Below are positions 12,627-21,600 of a stretch of 64,000 nucleotides of DNA, piece by piece (position 1 is the first letter of the stretch; each line of letters begins with the position of its first letter). The notes beneath the pieces were generated by a model. It did no database searches. It saw nothing but the letters and a program-made list of their open reading frames with translations, and was not told the DNA's origin. The stretch is from Saccharopolyspora soli (GTDB lineage Bacteria > Actinomycetota > Actinomycetes > Mycobacteriales > Pseudonocardiaceae). The DNA lies in contig NZ_JALBWV010000009.1 in assembly GCF_022678645.1 (NCBI RefSeq), positions 1-64,000 of the forward strand, given 5' to 3'. A program made the translations under genes and the position numbers.

Positions 12627-12806
12627 GGCTGTTCCTTTCGACTGCGGTCCTGGGTCCTAGCTGCCCTGGCACTACCCGCAGCACCCGGCGGCGAAACCGC
12701 TGTGGACGATCGAGCCGATCAGCCGGGGCGATTCGCCGAAAACCGCTCCGGACCACGCCCAGGCGGATAAACTGCCCCGAGATCGAGCACCGCCCAGGGG
12801 AAGCAG

Positions 12807-14312
12807 ATGTTCACCAGAATCAACACCTTCCCCGAAGCCGAGATCACCGAACGCCTCCCCCGGCCCCTGCCAGCGTTCGCCCGCGCCCAAGTCCTGGCCA
12901 TCGCCGCACTCGTCGCGGCACTCCTGCTGGTCCTGGCGGCGCGTTACGACTACGTCACGGACGAGCTCTACTTCCTGGCAGCCGGGAAGTTCTACCCGGC
13001 CTGGGGATACATGGACCAGCAACCACTGGTCCCGCTGCTGGCCGCTTTCCTGGACAGGGCGTTCCCCGGCTCGCTGTTGGTCTTTCGATTACCTTCAGCA
13101 CTGGTAACAGCACTGGGCGTAATCGTCACGGCCTTGCTGACCCGAGAACTGGGCGGGGGCGCAAGAGCCCAAACCCTGGCCGCAGCGGCATATTCGCTGT
13201 CTCCGTGGCTGTTGCTGAACGGCCACTGGCTGACCGCCGCCACGATGGAACCGCTGCAGTGGACCACGATGCTCTGGCTGCTGGCCCGCTGGACCAGGCT
13301 GACCGACCGGGGAATCCGCCGAGACCGACTGCTGGTCCACGTCGGCCTGGTGGCAACCCTGGCGCTGCAAACGAAATTCCAGGTGGTCGCCTTGATCGCG
13401 GCGCTGCTGCTGAGCATCGCGATCGTCGGCCCGAGAAGCATCTTCGGCAGACCGCTGCTGTGGGTGGCGGCAGCGATCCCGTCGGTGACGGCGATCCCGA
13501 CGCTGTGGTGGCAAGCCACCAACGGCTGGCCCGCATTGGACATGAGCACGGCGGTGAACAACGAGAACGACAGGCTGTTCCTGCTGCCCACCGCCCTGTT
13601 CTACGCGGGCATCGCGGTAGGCGCGGTGTTCTGCTGCTACGGCCTGGCCCAACTCCTGCGCGCTCCCGCGCTGAAACCGTTCCGGTTCCTCGGCTGGACC
13701 ACGATCATGGTGTTCCTGTGCTTCCTGCTCGCCGGTGGCCGTCCGAACTACGTCGCCGGGCTGTACGGGCTGCTGTTCGCGGCGGCTGCCGTCGGCTTGC
13801 AGCACAGGACCGGAAAGCTGCACTGGCCCGCTTACCTGCTCTCCGCGGTCCTGCCGCTGGCGGTCCTGCCGATCTACCCGCTGGATTTCCTGGCCCGCCA
13901 CCCCGAATTCCCGAGCTATCCGCGCCTCTACGAAACGGGCTGGCCCACGCTCGCGGACACGGTCGCCCGCGCATACCGGGCGTTACCACCCGACCAGCAA
14001 CGCCACACGGTGCTCATCGCCGAGAACTACTACCTGGCCGGGGCGCTCGACGTCTACGACCGAAAGGTCGGCCTGCCCCGCGCCTACAGCCCGCACCGCG
14101 GTTACTGGTTCTTCGGCGCGCCACCGGAAACGGCCGACACCGTGCTGTACGTCGGCAACCAGCAACCGCTCGCGCGCTATTTCGGCCAGCAGCGCGAGCT
14201 CGCGACGGTCGAGACGGGCTTGGTGAACGTGGCCCAGGGCAACACGCTCACCCTCTACCAGGGCCCGAAGCAGCAGTGGTCGAGCCTGTGGCCACGAATC
14301 CGCACCATCTGA
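12807..14312 (+). CDS. GT39-like membrane glycosyltransferase (PMT/ArnT superfamily)
   Basis: A 501-residue integral membrane protein with about 11-12 hydrophobic segments and a C-terminal soluble tail (about residues 380-501). The first extracytoplasmic loop after helix 1 holds an acidic motif, TDELYF (about residues 51-56), and YMDQQPLVPLL, in the position of the catalytic DE/DD of GT-C lipid-linked glycosyltransferases. It likely transfers a sugar from a polyprenyl phosphate to a cell-envelope acceptor. The ATG at 12807 has GGGGAAG just upstream. No partner sugar-lipid synthase is adjacent, so donor and acceptor remain unknown. Confidence 0.75.
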   Translation: MFTRINTFPEAEITERLPRPLPAFARAQVLAIAALVAALLLVLAARYDYVTDELYFLAAGKFYPAWGYMDQQPLVPLLAAFLDRAFPGSLLVFRLPSALVTALGVIVTALLTRELGGGARAQTLAAAAYSLSPWLLLNGHWLTAATMEPLQWTTMLWLLARWTRLTDRGIRRDRLLVHVGLVATLALQTKFQVVALIAALLLSIAIVGPRSIFGRPLLWVAAAIPSVTAIPTLWWQATNGWPALDMSTAVNNENDRLFLLPTALFYAGIAVGAVFCCYGLAQLLRAPALKPFRFLGWTTIMVFLCFLLAGGRPNYVAGLYGLLFAAAAVGLQHRTGKLHWPAYLLSAVLPLAVLPIYPLDFLARHPEFPSYPRLYETGWPTLADTVARAYRALPPDQQRHTVLIAENYYLAGALDVYDRKVGLPRAYSPHRGYWFFGAPPETADTVLYVGNQQPLARYFGQQRELATVETGLVNVAQGNTLTLYQGPKQQWSSLWPRIRTI

Positions 14313-14349
14313 TCGGGCGTCCCCGCCCCTGTGCCACGGGCACCGATGC

Positions 14350-15666
14350 TCACCTGGGCGGCCAAGGCCCGCCGGGACGCGGGCCGTGCGGCCCCGGTGG
14401 CTGCGGCGGCCGGTGTCCCGGCGGCGGGCCCGGCGGGCGCGGTTGGTAGGTCGGCAGCTGCGCCGCCGTCAACCGCACTGGCGGGGCGAAGAAGCCGGAC
14501 CGCTCCTGGCGCGCCCACGGCGGCGGCGGTGCCTGCGGCATCCGCCGGAAGAACGCATCCCGCGCGGTCCGCATCAACCCCAGGATCGCCTCCCGCCGCG
14601 CGAAGAACTTCTGCGGCGGGATCGTCGCGTTCTCGGCGTGCGCGTGCAGCAGTGCCAGTTCGGTAGCCGCCAGCTGGTAGTCGCCCATCGCACGCGCGCC
14701 GGTCGTGCCCGCCTGCGTGCGCGCCCAATGCCGGGCTTGCCGACGTCCGGACAGGCTGCCGAGCATCCGCACGTCGTTCGGTTGCACCAGGCCGCTGGGG
14801 ATGTAGGCGGGCAGGTACCTGCGGATCAGGTGGACCAGCCGCTTGCGGTCCAGCACCAGGAGCACGATCAGCCCGATGAGCACCAAGAACTGCACCAGGT
14901 ACGCCACCACCAGGCCCGCGAAACCTGCCAGCGTCAGGCTGCCGTTCCACAGCGCGTGCAGGAACACCGCGCCGCACCAACCACCGACCACGGCGAAGAA
15001 CCGACCAACGCCGCGGTGCGTGGCGGCGTAGGCGACGCCGAGCCCGGTCATCGCGGTGTACAGCGGGTGGCCCAGCGGCGCGACCACGCCGCGGATGAGC
15101 ACCGTCGCCCAGATCTCCCCGGTCTCGGCACCCAACCCCTGCATGTAGTACAGGACGTTCTCGACCAGCGCGAAACCCAGCCCGCACATCGCGGCGTAGA
15201 CGATCCCGTCCGTCGGCCCGTCGATCTCGTGCCGCCGGACCCACAGCAGGTACAGCAGCAGCGCGCCTTTGAAGCTCTCCTCGACGACCGGCGCCACGAT
15301 CGACACGGTGACCGCCGAGGCCAACTCCGCGCCCAGTGCCGGTGCCATCAGGATCTCGCTACCGGTGTTCACGATCAGCGCACCGATGATCGCCACCCCG
15401 GCGCCCCACCCGAACGCCAGCCACAGGTTCAGCTGCGGCTCGGGTTCCAACCGGTCGATCAACAGGATCAGCGCGATGAGCACGATCGCGGTCGGCAGCG
15501 CCAGCGCCGTACCGATCACCACGTCGACCGGCCCGCCCTGCATCAGGTAGAACGTCAGCGCCAGCAGCAGACAGCAGCCGGACACCACCAAACCGATGAT
15601 CAGCGGTATCGGCGCACGATTGGAGCTGCGACCTTCCAGAACCGACCTAGGACTGAGCGCGGGCAT
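14350..15666 (-). CDS. PrsW-family intramembrane metalloprotease
   Basis: A 438-residue protein with about 8-9 membrane helices in its first 290 residues and a long Pro/Arg-rich cytoplasmic tail (about 385-438). PrsW hallmarks are all visible: EESFKG (Glu129/130), FALVEN (Glu169), GHPLYTAMTGLG (His200) and FLHALWNG (His237), which form the putative metal site in family CAAX/PrsW proteases. PrsW of Bacillus cleaves the anti-sigma factor RsiW; the substrate here is unknown and no anti-sigma gene is adjacent. Start placed at the ATG at 15666; an in-frame upstream start at 15717 would add 17 Gly-rich residues. Confidence 0.85.
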   Translation of the reverse strand: MPALSPRSVLEGRSSNRAPIPLIIGLVVSGCCLLLALTFYLMQGGPVDVVIGTALALPTAIVLIALILLIDRLEPEPQLNLWLAFGWGAGVAIIGALIVNTGSEILMAPALGAELASAVTVSIVAPVVEESFKGALLLYLLWVRRHEIDGPTDGIVYAAMCGLGFALVENVLYYMQGLGAETGEIWATVLIRGVVAPLGHPLYTAMTGLGVAYAATHRGVGRFFAVVGGWCGAVFLHALWNGSLTLAGFAGLVVAYLVQFLVLIGLIVLLVLDRKRLVHLIRRYLPAYIPSGLVQPNDVRMLGSLSGRRQARHWARTQAGTTGARAMGDYQLAATELALLHAHAENATIPPQKFFARREAILGLMRTARDAFFRRMPQAPPPPWARQERSGFFAPPVRLTAAQLPTYQPRPPGPPPGHRPPQPPGPHGPRPGGPWPPR

Positions 15667-15750
15667 GCCTGCGAGCGTAGGAGATCGCCCCCTGCCACCA
15701 CCGGCGAACCCGGCCAACTGGTGGTGCGATCCCGCCGGAGGAGACCCGGA

Positions 15751-16275
15751 TCACCGCGAATCCAGATCTACCTCGGCGCGCAAGATGCTGTACAGCACGC
15801 AGTCCCGCCACCGGCCGTCGCGGAAACCGTAGCCGCGCAGCACCCCTTCGCGGGTGAACCCGGCCTTCTCCAGCGAGCGCTGCTCGGCGACGTTGGTCAG
15901 CTCGGTGCCCGCCTCGATCCGGTTGACCTGGGTGTTGGCGAACAGGTACCGCACCAGCAACCGCTGGGCTTCGGTGCCGTGCCCCCGACCGCGCGAATCC
16001 GGCTGGAGGTTGACGCCGATCTCCCAGCAGTGCGACGTCGGACCGGTCGCCACCCGGTGCCAGGACACGAAACCGACCAGTTCCTGCTGGGTGACGGCCA
16101 GCAGGACGCCCTGCTCGTCACCCAGCAGTCCGGTCTCCTCCCACCGCTTGGCCATCAGGCCCGGTTTCCGCCAGCCCCACCAGTTGTACGGCGCAGCGGA
16201 CACCGGATCGTTGATCAACCGCTCCAGTGCGACCAGGTCGTCTTCCTGGACGGGTCGCAGTTCCAGCTCTCCCAC
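15751..16275 (-). CDS. GNAT-family acetyltransferase (RimJ/RimL type)
   Basis: A 174-residue N-acetyltransferase of the RimJ/RimL class. The acetyl-CoA-binding motif is QPDSRGRGHGTEAQRLL (about residues 92-108), followed by NRIEAGTELTNVAEQRSLEKAGF and the YGFRDGRWRDCVLYSIL C-terminal strand typical of the family. Substrate may be a protein N-terminus, an amino acid or a small molecule. The GTG start is weakly supported by a preceding CTCC/GGGC stretch. It stands alone between PrsW and the dehydrogenase gene. Confidence 0.85.
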   Translation of the reverse strand: MGELELRPVQEDDLVALERLINDPVSAAPYNWWGWRKPGLMAKRWEETGLLGDEQGVLLAVTQQELVGFVSWHRVATGPTSHCWEIGVNLQPDSRGRGHGTEAQRLLVRYLFANTQVNRIEAGTELTNVAEQRSLEKAGFTREGVLRGYGFRDGRWRDCVLYSILRAEVDLDSR

Positions 16276-16329
16276 GCCCGGAGAGCCTAGAGAGCCGCGC
16301 AGTGACCCTTCGTGCAGGCTCGGTTGCCG

Positions 16330-17823
16330 TCAGCGGTTCTGCGGGAAGCCGAGGTTGACGCCGCCGTGGGAGGGATCCGGCCAGCGCGTCGTGACGACCT
16401 TGGTGCGGGTGTAGAACTGGATGCCGTCCGGGCCGTAGGCGTGCGCGTCGCCGAACAGCGAGTCCTTCCAACCGCCGAAGGAGTAGTACGACACCGGCAC
16501 CGGGATGGGCACGTTCACCCCGACCATGCCGACTTCGACCTCTTCGCAGTACTGCCGCGCCGCGCCGCCGTTCTCGGTGAAGATCGCCGTGCCGTTGCCG
16601 TACGGGTTGTTGTTGAGCACCCCGATCGCGGCCTCGTAGTCGGGCACCCGCAGCACCGACAGCACCGGCCCGAAGATCTCGTCGGTGTAGATGGACATGT
16701 CGGTGCGGACGCGGTCGAACAGCGTTGGCCCGAGCCAGAACCCGTCGGACGCACCGTCGACGCGCACCCCGCGCCCGTCCACCACGAGCTCCGCTCCGGC
16801 GGAGACCCCGGCAGCCACGTAGGACGTCACCCGGTCCCGGTGCGCGGCGGTGACCAGCGGTCCCATGTCGCAGTTGCGGCGGCCGTCGCCGACGCTGAGC
16901 TTCGCCATCCGGTCGGCGATCTTGGCGACCAGCTCGTCACCGACCGGATCGACCGCGACGACCGCGGAGATCGCCATGCACCGCTCCCCGGCCGAGCCGA
17001 AACCGGCGGACACCGCGGCGTCGGCGGCCAGGTCGAGGTCGGCATCCGGCAGCACCACCATGTGGTTCTTCGCCCCGCCGAGCGCCTGCACCCGCTTGCC
17101 GTTGCTGGTGCCGGTCTCGTAGACGTAACGCGCCACGGGCGTGGAGCCGACGAACGACACCGCCTTCACCGTCGGGTGCGCCAGCAGCGCGTCGACCGCG
17201 ACCTTGTCGCCGTGCACCACGTTGAACACGCCGTCGGGCAGCCCGGCCTCCTGCCACAGCTGCGCGATGAAGTTCGCCGCCGACGGATCCTTCTCGCTGG
17301 GCTTGAGGACCACGGTGTTGCCGCAGGCGATGGCGCCCGGCACGAACCACAGCGGCACCATGGCCGGGAAGTTGAACGGCGAGATCACCCCGACGACACC
17401 GACCGGCTGCCGAACCGAGTGCACGTCGACGCTGGTCGAGGCGTTCTGCGAGAAGCCGCCTTTGAGCAGGTTCGGGATGCCGCAGGCGTATTCGACGTTC
17501 TCCAGGCCGCGCTGCACCTCACCAGCGGCGTCGGAGACCACCTTGCCGTGCTCGGCGGTGATGATCTCGGCCAGCTCGGACTTGCGCTGGTTGAGCAGCT
17601 CCCGGAAGGCGAACAGGACGTTCGACCGCCGGGCCAGCGAGGTGTGCCGCCAGGTCTTGAGCGCTTCGGCCGCCCGCACCACCACAGCGTCCACATCGGA
17701 CTCCGAGGCGAACGCGACATGCTTGGTCGCCTTTCCGGTGGCGGGGTCGAACACCTCGCCGGTGCGCTGCGGGGTCGCGTCGTCGAACTTGCCCGCGATC
17801 CAGTGCCTGATCAGTTCTGTCAT
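16330..17823 (-). CDS. mmsA: CoA-acylating (methyl)malonate-semialdehyde dehydrogenase
   Basis: A 497-residue aldehyde dehydrogenase. Catalytic Cys282 lies in GSAGERCMAISA. The general-base Glu of ordinary aldehyde dehydrogenases is replaced by Asn253 (GGAKNHMVV), the signature of the CoA-dependent MmsA subfamily, which yields acetyl- or propionyl-CoA, CO2 and NADH. The ISPFNFPAM and SYYSFGGWKDSLFGD motifs also fit. Its ATG overlaps the stop of the transaminase gene (ATGA), so the pair probably turns beta-alanine into malonate semialdehyde and then acetyl-CoA. A role in valine degradation is possible, but no valine genes are nearby. Confidence 0.9.
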   Translation of the reverse strand: MTELIRHWIAGKFDDATPQRTGEVFDPATGKATKHVAFASESDVDAVVVRAAEALKTWRHTSLARRSNVLFAFRELLNQRKSELAEIITAEHGKVVSDAAGEVQRGLENVEYACGIPNLLKGGFSQNASTSVDVHSVRQPVGVVGVISPFNFPAMVPLWFVPGAIACGNTVVLKPSEKDPSAANFIAQLWQEAGLPDGVFNVVHGDKVAVDALLAHPTVKAVSFVGSTPVARYVYETGTSNGKRVQALGGAKNHMVVLPDADLDLAADAAVSAGFGSAGERCMAISAVVAVDPVGDELVAKIADRMAKLSVGDGRRNCDMGPLVTAAHRDRVTSYVAAGVSAGAELVVDGRGVRVDGASDGFWLGPTLFDRVRTDMSIYTDEIFGPVLSVLRVPDYEAAIGVLNNNPYGNGTAIFTENGGAARQYCEEVEVGMVGVNVPIPVPVSYYSFGGWKDSLFGDAHAYGPDGIQFYTRTKVVTTRWPDPSHGGVNLGFPQNR

Positions 17824-19124
17824 GGGTGGAGCTCCTGCTCGGCCAGCGAGATGGTTTCGGTGAGGATCTGCAGCGCCTGCGCCGCTTCCTCCTCGGTCAG
17901 CGTCATCGGCGGCGCCAGGCGCAGGACGTTCCCGTGCAGCCCGCCCTTGCCTATCAACATTCCGCGCTGCTTGGCCAGTTCCATCACCCGCGTGGCCGAC
18001 GCCGCCGCGGCCCGCCGGGAGCCGGGTTCGACCAGCTCGACGCCGATCATCAGGCCCTTGCCTCGGACGTCGCCGATCAGCGGGCACCGCTCGGCGAGCT
18101 CGCGCAGCCCGTCCAGCAGCCGGGAGCCCAGCTTGGCGGCGTTGCCCTGCAGGTCGTGGTCCAGCAGGTAGTCCAGAGCGGCCGAAGCCGCGCTGGTGGA
18201 GATCGGGTTGCCGCCGAAGGTGGAGATCGAGTTCGCGGTCAGGCAGTCCATCAGCTCGGCCTCGGCGACCAGCCCGCCGATGGCCACCCCGTTGCCGAGG
18301 CCCTTGGCGAAAGTCATCGCCGCCGGGGTCACGCCGTGCGCCTGGATGCCCCAGAAGTGCTCGCCGGTGCGCCCCCAACCGGTCTGCACCTCGTCGGAGA
18401 TCAGCAGGATGCCGTACTCGTCCAGCACTTCGGCGAAGGCGCCGAAGAGCCCGTCGGGCGGCGTGGCGAAGCCGCCGACGCCCTGGATCGGCTCGGCGAT
18501 CAGGCAGGCCACGTCCCCGGCCGTAGTGGTCTCGATGACCTCGCGCAGATCGTCCACGCAGGCCGCGATGTAGTCCGCGTCGGAGTAGTCCCGGAACGGG
18601 CTGCGGTAGCGGTAGCCGCCGTGCACGTAGCTGACCTTGACCGGGGACAGCGAACTGGCCGACCAGCCGCGATTGCCGGTCACGCCGAGGGTGCCGAAGG
18701 CCCGCCCGTGGTAGGAGTTGCGCAGCGCGAGGACCTGGTTGCTGCGCCGGTACTGGGTGGCCAGCAGCAGCGCGGTCTCGTTGGCCTCGGTACCGGAGTT
18801 GGTGAAGAACACCTTGGGGTTGGCCAGCCCGGACAGCTCGCCGATCCGCTCGGCCAGCTCCACCTGCTGGCGGATCAGGTACAGCGTGGAGGTGTGCAAG
18901 ATGCCGGTGTCGACCTGGCGGCGGATCGCGTCGCTGATCTCGGCGACGTCGTAACCGATGGCGTTGGTCAGGATCCCGGCGAAGAAGTCCAGGTAGGTGT
19001 TGCCCGCCGCGTCGGTGACGTGCCGCCCCGAACCGCTGACGACCTCGATGGGCTCGTCGTAGTACAGGGCCAGCCAGCTGGGCATGGCGGCGCGGTGCCG
19101 GGCCAACAGATCAGATTCCGTCAT
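17820..19124 (-). CDS. class III aminotransferase (beta-alanine/GABA-type, PLP)
   Basis: A 434-residue class III PLP aminotransferase. The PLP lysine is Lys274 (MTFAKGLGNG), Asp244 (LISDEVQTGWGRTG) contacts the pyridine nitrogen, and the FTNSGTEANE and NSYHGRAFGTLG motifs are intact. Class III enzymes transfer omega-amino groups; together with the translationally coupled MmsA, this predicts beta-alanine (or GABA or 3-aminoisobutyrate) transamination. The ATG at 19124 has AGGGGAA 4 nt upstream. A PucR regulator is divergent from it across 134 bp. Confidence 0.88.
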   Translation of the reverse strand: MTESDLLARHRAAMPSWLALYYDEPIEVVSGSGRHVTDAAGNTYLDFFAGILTNAIGYDVAEISDAIRRQVDTGILHTSTLYLIRQQVELAERIGELSGLANPKVFFTNSGTEANETALLLATQYRRSNQVLALRNSYHGRAFGTLGVTGNRGWSASSLSPVKVSYVHGGYRYRSPFRDYSDADYIAACVDDLREVIETTTAGDVACLIAEPIQGVGGFATPPDGLFGAFAEVLDEYGILLISDEVQTGWGRTGEHFWGIQAHGVTPAAMTFAKGLGNGVAIGGLVAEAELMDCLTANSISTFGGNPISTSAASAALDYLLDHDLQGNAAKLGSRLLDGLRELAERCPLIGDVRGKGLMIGVELVEPGSRRAAAASATRVMELAKQRGMLIGKGGLHGNVLRLAPPMTLTEEEAAQALQILTETISLAEQELHP

Positions 19125-19258
19125 CAGTTCCCCTAGCGAATGGGCCGTCCGCGTGCTGCGGACGTCAGTGTTCCCGGCCGACCTCGGCGGCCACCACGGA
19201 CAACATGTGCGGAAATGGCCGGTGGCGCATTACGGTGTGTGCACCAGGAAGGGGTCCG

Positions 19259-20881
19259 ATGAAGCCGATCTCGCCGGATGTGCTGGCGCTGCCGACCGTG
19301 TCCGAGGTGCTCGACCTGCCGGTGCTGCGGCGCGGCAAACCGCGGGTGATCGCCGGGGCGTCCGGCCTGGACCGGCGGGTGCGCTGGGTGCACGTCGCCG
19401 AGATCGCGGACATCGCGCCGCTGCTCAGCGGCGGCGAGTTGGTGCTGACCACCGGCATCGCGCTGCCGGACGAGCCCGCGGAGCTGGTCCGCTACGTCGA
19501 GGAACTGGCCGCGGTCGGGGTTTGCGGGGTGGTCGTGGAGCTGGTGCGCCGGTGGCGCGACCGCGTTCCCACCGCGTTGGTGGATGCCGCGCACCGGCAC
19601 GATCTGCCGCTGGTGACGCTGGCGGAGGAGACGAAGTTCGTCGCCGTCACCGAGGCGGTGATCGCCCGGATCCGCGATGCCCAACTGGCCGAACTGCGCG
19701 CCACGCATGCCATCCACGACACCTTCACCGCGCTGACCACCTCCGGTGCCGAACCGGCGTCGGTGCTGCGCGAAGCCGCGCGGATCGTCGGCCATCCGGT
19801 CGTTCTGGAGACCCTCGCGCACCAGATGCTGGCCTACGACGCGGCGGGGCAGGACCCGGTGGCGCTGTTCTCGGAGTGGTCGGAGCGCTCCCGCTCGGTG
19901 GTGCAGTCCGGCCGCACCTGCTACGACCCGGACCAGCAGTGGTTGACCACCGTGGTCGGGGCGCGCGGTGACGACTGGGGGCGGCTGGTGGTGCTCTGCC
20001 CGCAGCCGCCGCACCGGCACGTCGTGGTGGCCGAGCGGGCGGCGTCGGCGCTCGCGGTGAACCGGCTGGTGAACCGCGACCGGGAAAGCCTGGAACGCCA
20101 GACCCACCGAACCCTGATCACCGAGCTGCTCGCGGGCGATACCGACACCGCGGATCTCGCGGCGCGCGCCGCGGGTGTCGGAGTGCCGCTCGACGGCCCG
20201 TTGGTGGGGATCGCGGTCCGTCCAAGCACCACGACGACGCTCGCTCCGGCGCTGGAAACCCAGCAGGTGCTGCGAGATCTCGCCGAGGCGACCGCACTGG
20301 CAGCGCGCAAGGCGAAGCTGCCGGTGCTGGTCGGAGTGGTCGACGACCTCACCGTGCGCGCCTTGGTGGTGCTGCGCGCCGCTGACGCCGATACCGTCCT
20401 GACCCGCTTGGCGGCGGATGTCCGCCGGTCCGCTGGGGCGCATTCGCTGCCGGTGGTGGTCGCGGTCGGCAGCACCGTCGGCTCGATTTCCGGAGCGCGC
20501 CGGACGCTCGCCGAAGCCGCGCAGGTCGCGGAAGCGGCCCTGCACGTCGCCGACGGCACCCGCGAGTTCCACCGGCTCGACGATGTGCGGCTGCGCGGTC
20601 TCCTGCACCTGCTGCGCGGCGACGAACGTCTGACCGCGTTCGCGGAACGCGAGCTGGGCCCGATCCTGTCGAACGAACGGCTGTTGGACGCCCTGCGTTC
20701 GCTTTGCCAACACGGCGGCAACAAGTCGGCGGCGGCAACGGCGGCACATCTCTCCCGCACCGCGTACTACGCCCAGCTGTCCCGCATCGAGCAGTTGCTC
20801 GGAGTCTCCCTGGACACCCCGGAATCCCTGGTATCACTGCACGTCGCACTGCTGGCCTGGGACCTGGAGAGCCGAACCTGA
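19259..20881 (+). CDS. PucR-family transcriptional regulator
   Basis: A 540-residue regulator: an N-terminal PucR domain (about residues 12-135, DLPVLRRGKPRVIAG ... GELVLTTGIALPD), a middle GGDEF-like/sensor region (about 300-440) and a C-terminal PucR helix-turn-helix (about 485-535, NKSAAATAAHLSRTAYYAQLSRIEQLLG). PucR proteins usually activate purine, amine or amino acid catabolism. The ATG at 19259 is chosen over an upstream start at 19205 because AGGAAGGGG (19246-19254) precedes it by 4 nt. Divergence from the transaminase-dehydrogenase pair makes it their probable regulator. Confidence 0.9.
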   Translation: MKPISPDVLALPTVSEVLDLPVLRRGKPRVIAGASGLDRRVRWVHVAEIADIAPLLSGGELVLTTGIALPDEPAELVRYVEELAAVGVCGVVVELVRRWRDRVPTALVDAAHRHDLPLVTLAEETKFVAVTEAVIARIRDAQLAELRATHAIHDTFTALTTSGAEPASVLREAARIVGHPVVLETLAHQMLAYDAAGQDPVALFSEWSERSRSVVQSGRTCYDPDQQWLTTVVGARGDDWGRLVVLCPQPPHRHVVVAERAASALAVNRLVNRDRESLERQTHRTLITELLAGDTDTADLAARAAGVGVPLDGPLVGIAVRPSTTTTLAPALETQQVLRDLAEATALAARKAKLPVLVGVVDDLTVRALVVLRAADADTVLTRLAADVRRSAGAHSLPVVVAVGSTVGSISGARRTLAEAAQVAEAALHVADGTREFHRLDDVRLRGLLHLLRGDERLTAFAERELGPILSNERLLDALRSLCQHGGNKSAAATAAHLSRTAYYAQLSRIEQLLGVSLDTPESLVSLHVALLAWDLESRT

Positions 20882-21131
20882 CCCCCAAGGACGCCCTGAT
20901 CGTCGCCGAATTCCGGCCTGTGCCAGGGCCTTCCCGGTCAACACCAGGTCGGATCCGCTCGGTCCACTTCGCTCGACGAGCCACCAAAACGCGGCGGGGC
21001 GGCGGGTGTAGCCTGGGGCCGCTGGCCGCGTACTGACGGCACCTCCCCCCAGTGGCTGTCGGTGCGCGGCTGGCCTATGTGTTGCGCGCGCAGGTTGGTT
21101 TCCCGCGCAACCACCCGGTTTTCGAGCCGGA

Positions 21132-21290
21132 ATGCTGCACCACGGGCAGTGCCATCGAGACGGCGAGCTCATCGACACGCTTTGCGAGCAGACCGTGCCA
21201 GCGGCGGAACGAACCGAGCTGAGCTGGTTGTGGCCCACCTGCGCGGATTGCCTGCGGGCGGCCAAGCGGCTCAACGGGATCACGTCGTGA
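21132..21290 (+). CDS. hypothetical 52-residue Cys/His protein
   Basis: A 52-residue ORF with Cys and His spaced like a small zinc site: MLHHGQCHRDGELIDTLC, then WLWPTCADC. The SELAWLWPTC-type core recalls a family of tiny zinc-finger-like proteins in Pseudonocardiaceae; that recollection is not checked. The ATG at 21132 has only a weak GAGCCGG before it. Its stop overlaps the GTG of the next (broken) ORF in a GTGA arrangement, which supports translation of both. Function unknown. Confidence 0.45.
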   Translation: MLHHGQCHRDGELIDTLCEQTVPAAERTELSWLWPTCADCLRAAKRLNGITS

Positions 21291-21518
21291 ACGGCGCTGT
21301 CGCGGTGCGCTTCGCCTTCGGCGTGGTAGGCCGAATCCCGCCGCCAAGCGCACCTCGCGGCCGTCCCGGACAGCGGCGTCCCGGAGTACTGGCTGACGTT
21401 CTGCGGCCTGGAAATCCCCGCTGACCTGGCGGAGGTATCCACCAAACCAGCGGGCATGCCGTGCGTGCGTTGCCTGAGCTGCCCGGGAACCGCACAACCA
21501 CTGGCCAACCCGGGATGA
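21287..21518 (+). pseudogene. small Cys-rich ORF with a frameshift near 21330
   Basis: From GTG 21287 the frame reads VNGAVAVRFAFGVV and then loses coding character. Skipping one G near 21330-21332 joins it to AESRRQAHLAAVPD... ending WLTFCGLEIPADL ... MPCVRCLSCPG and a TGA at 21516-21518. The combined 77-residue product has a CxxC-like cluster (CVRCLSC) and is a convincing companion to the 52-residue protein just upstream. Either a one-base insertion disabled it or the base is a sequencing error; the frame after the shift has no start of its own. Confidence 0.45.
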
Positions 21519-21533
21519 GAGCCCCGAAAGACC

Positions 21534-21568
21534 AACCGCACCCGCCCGATGCCCGGACGGGTGCGGTT
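21534..21568. terminator. hairpin between convergent genes before egtD
   Basis: AACCGCACCCG (21534-21544) pairs with CGGGTGCGGTT (21558-21568) over a 13-nt loop: an 11-bp stem. It lies between the end of the Cys-rich ORF (21518, plus) and the end of egtD (21601, minus), so it can serve both directions. Confidence 0.65.
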
Positions 21569-21600
21569 CGTTGTTCGCCGATCGACTCGATCGGGCCGCG

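Noticed and set aside
12627-12700. Possible DosR box before the Hrp1-like gene
   Set aside because: Only a GGACC-GGACC direct repeat is seen, without the 20-bp palindromic DosR core; not strong enough to call.
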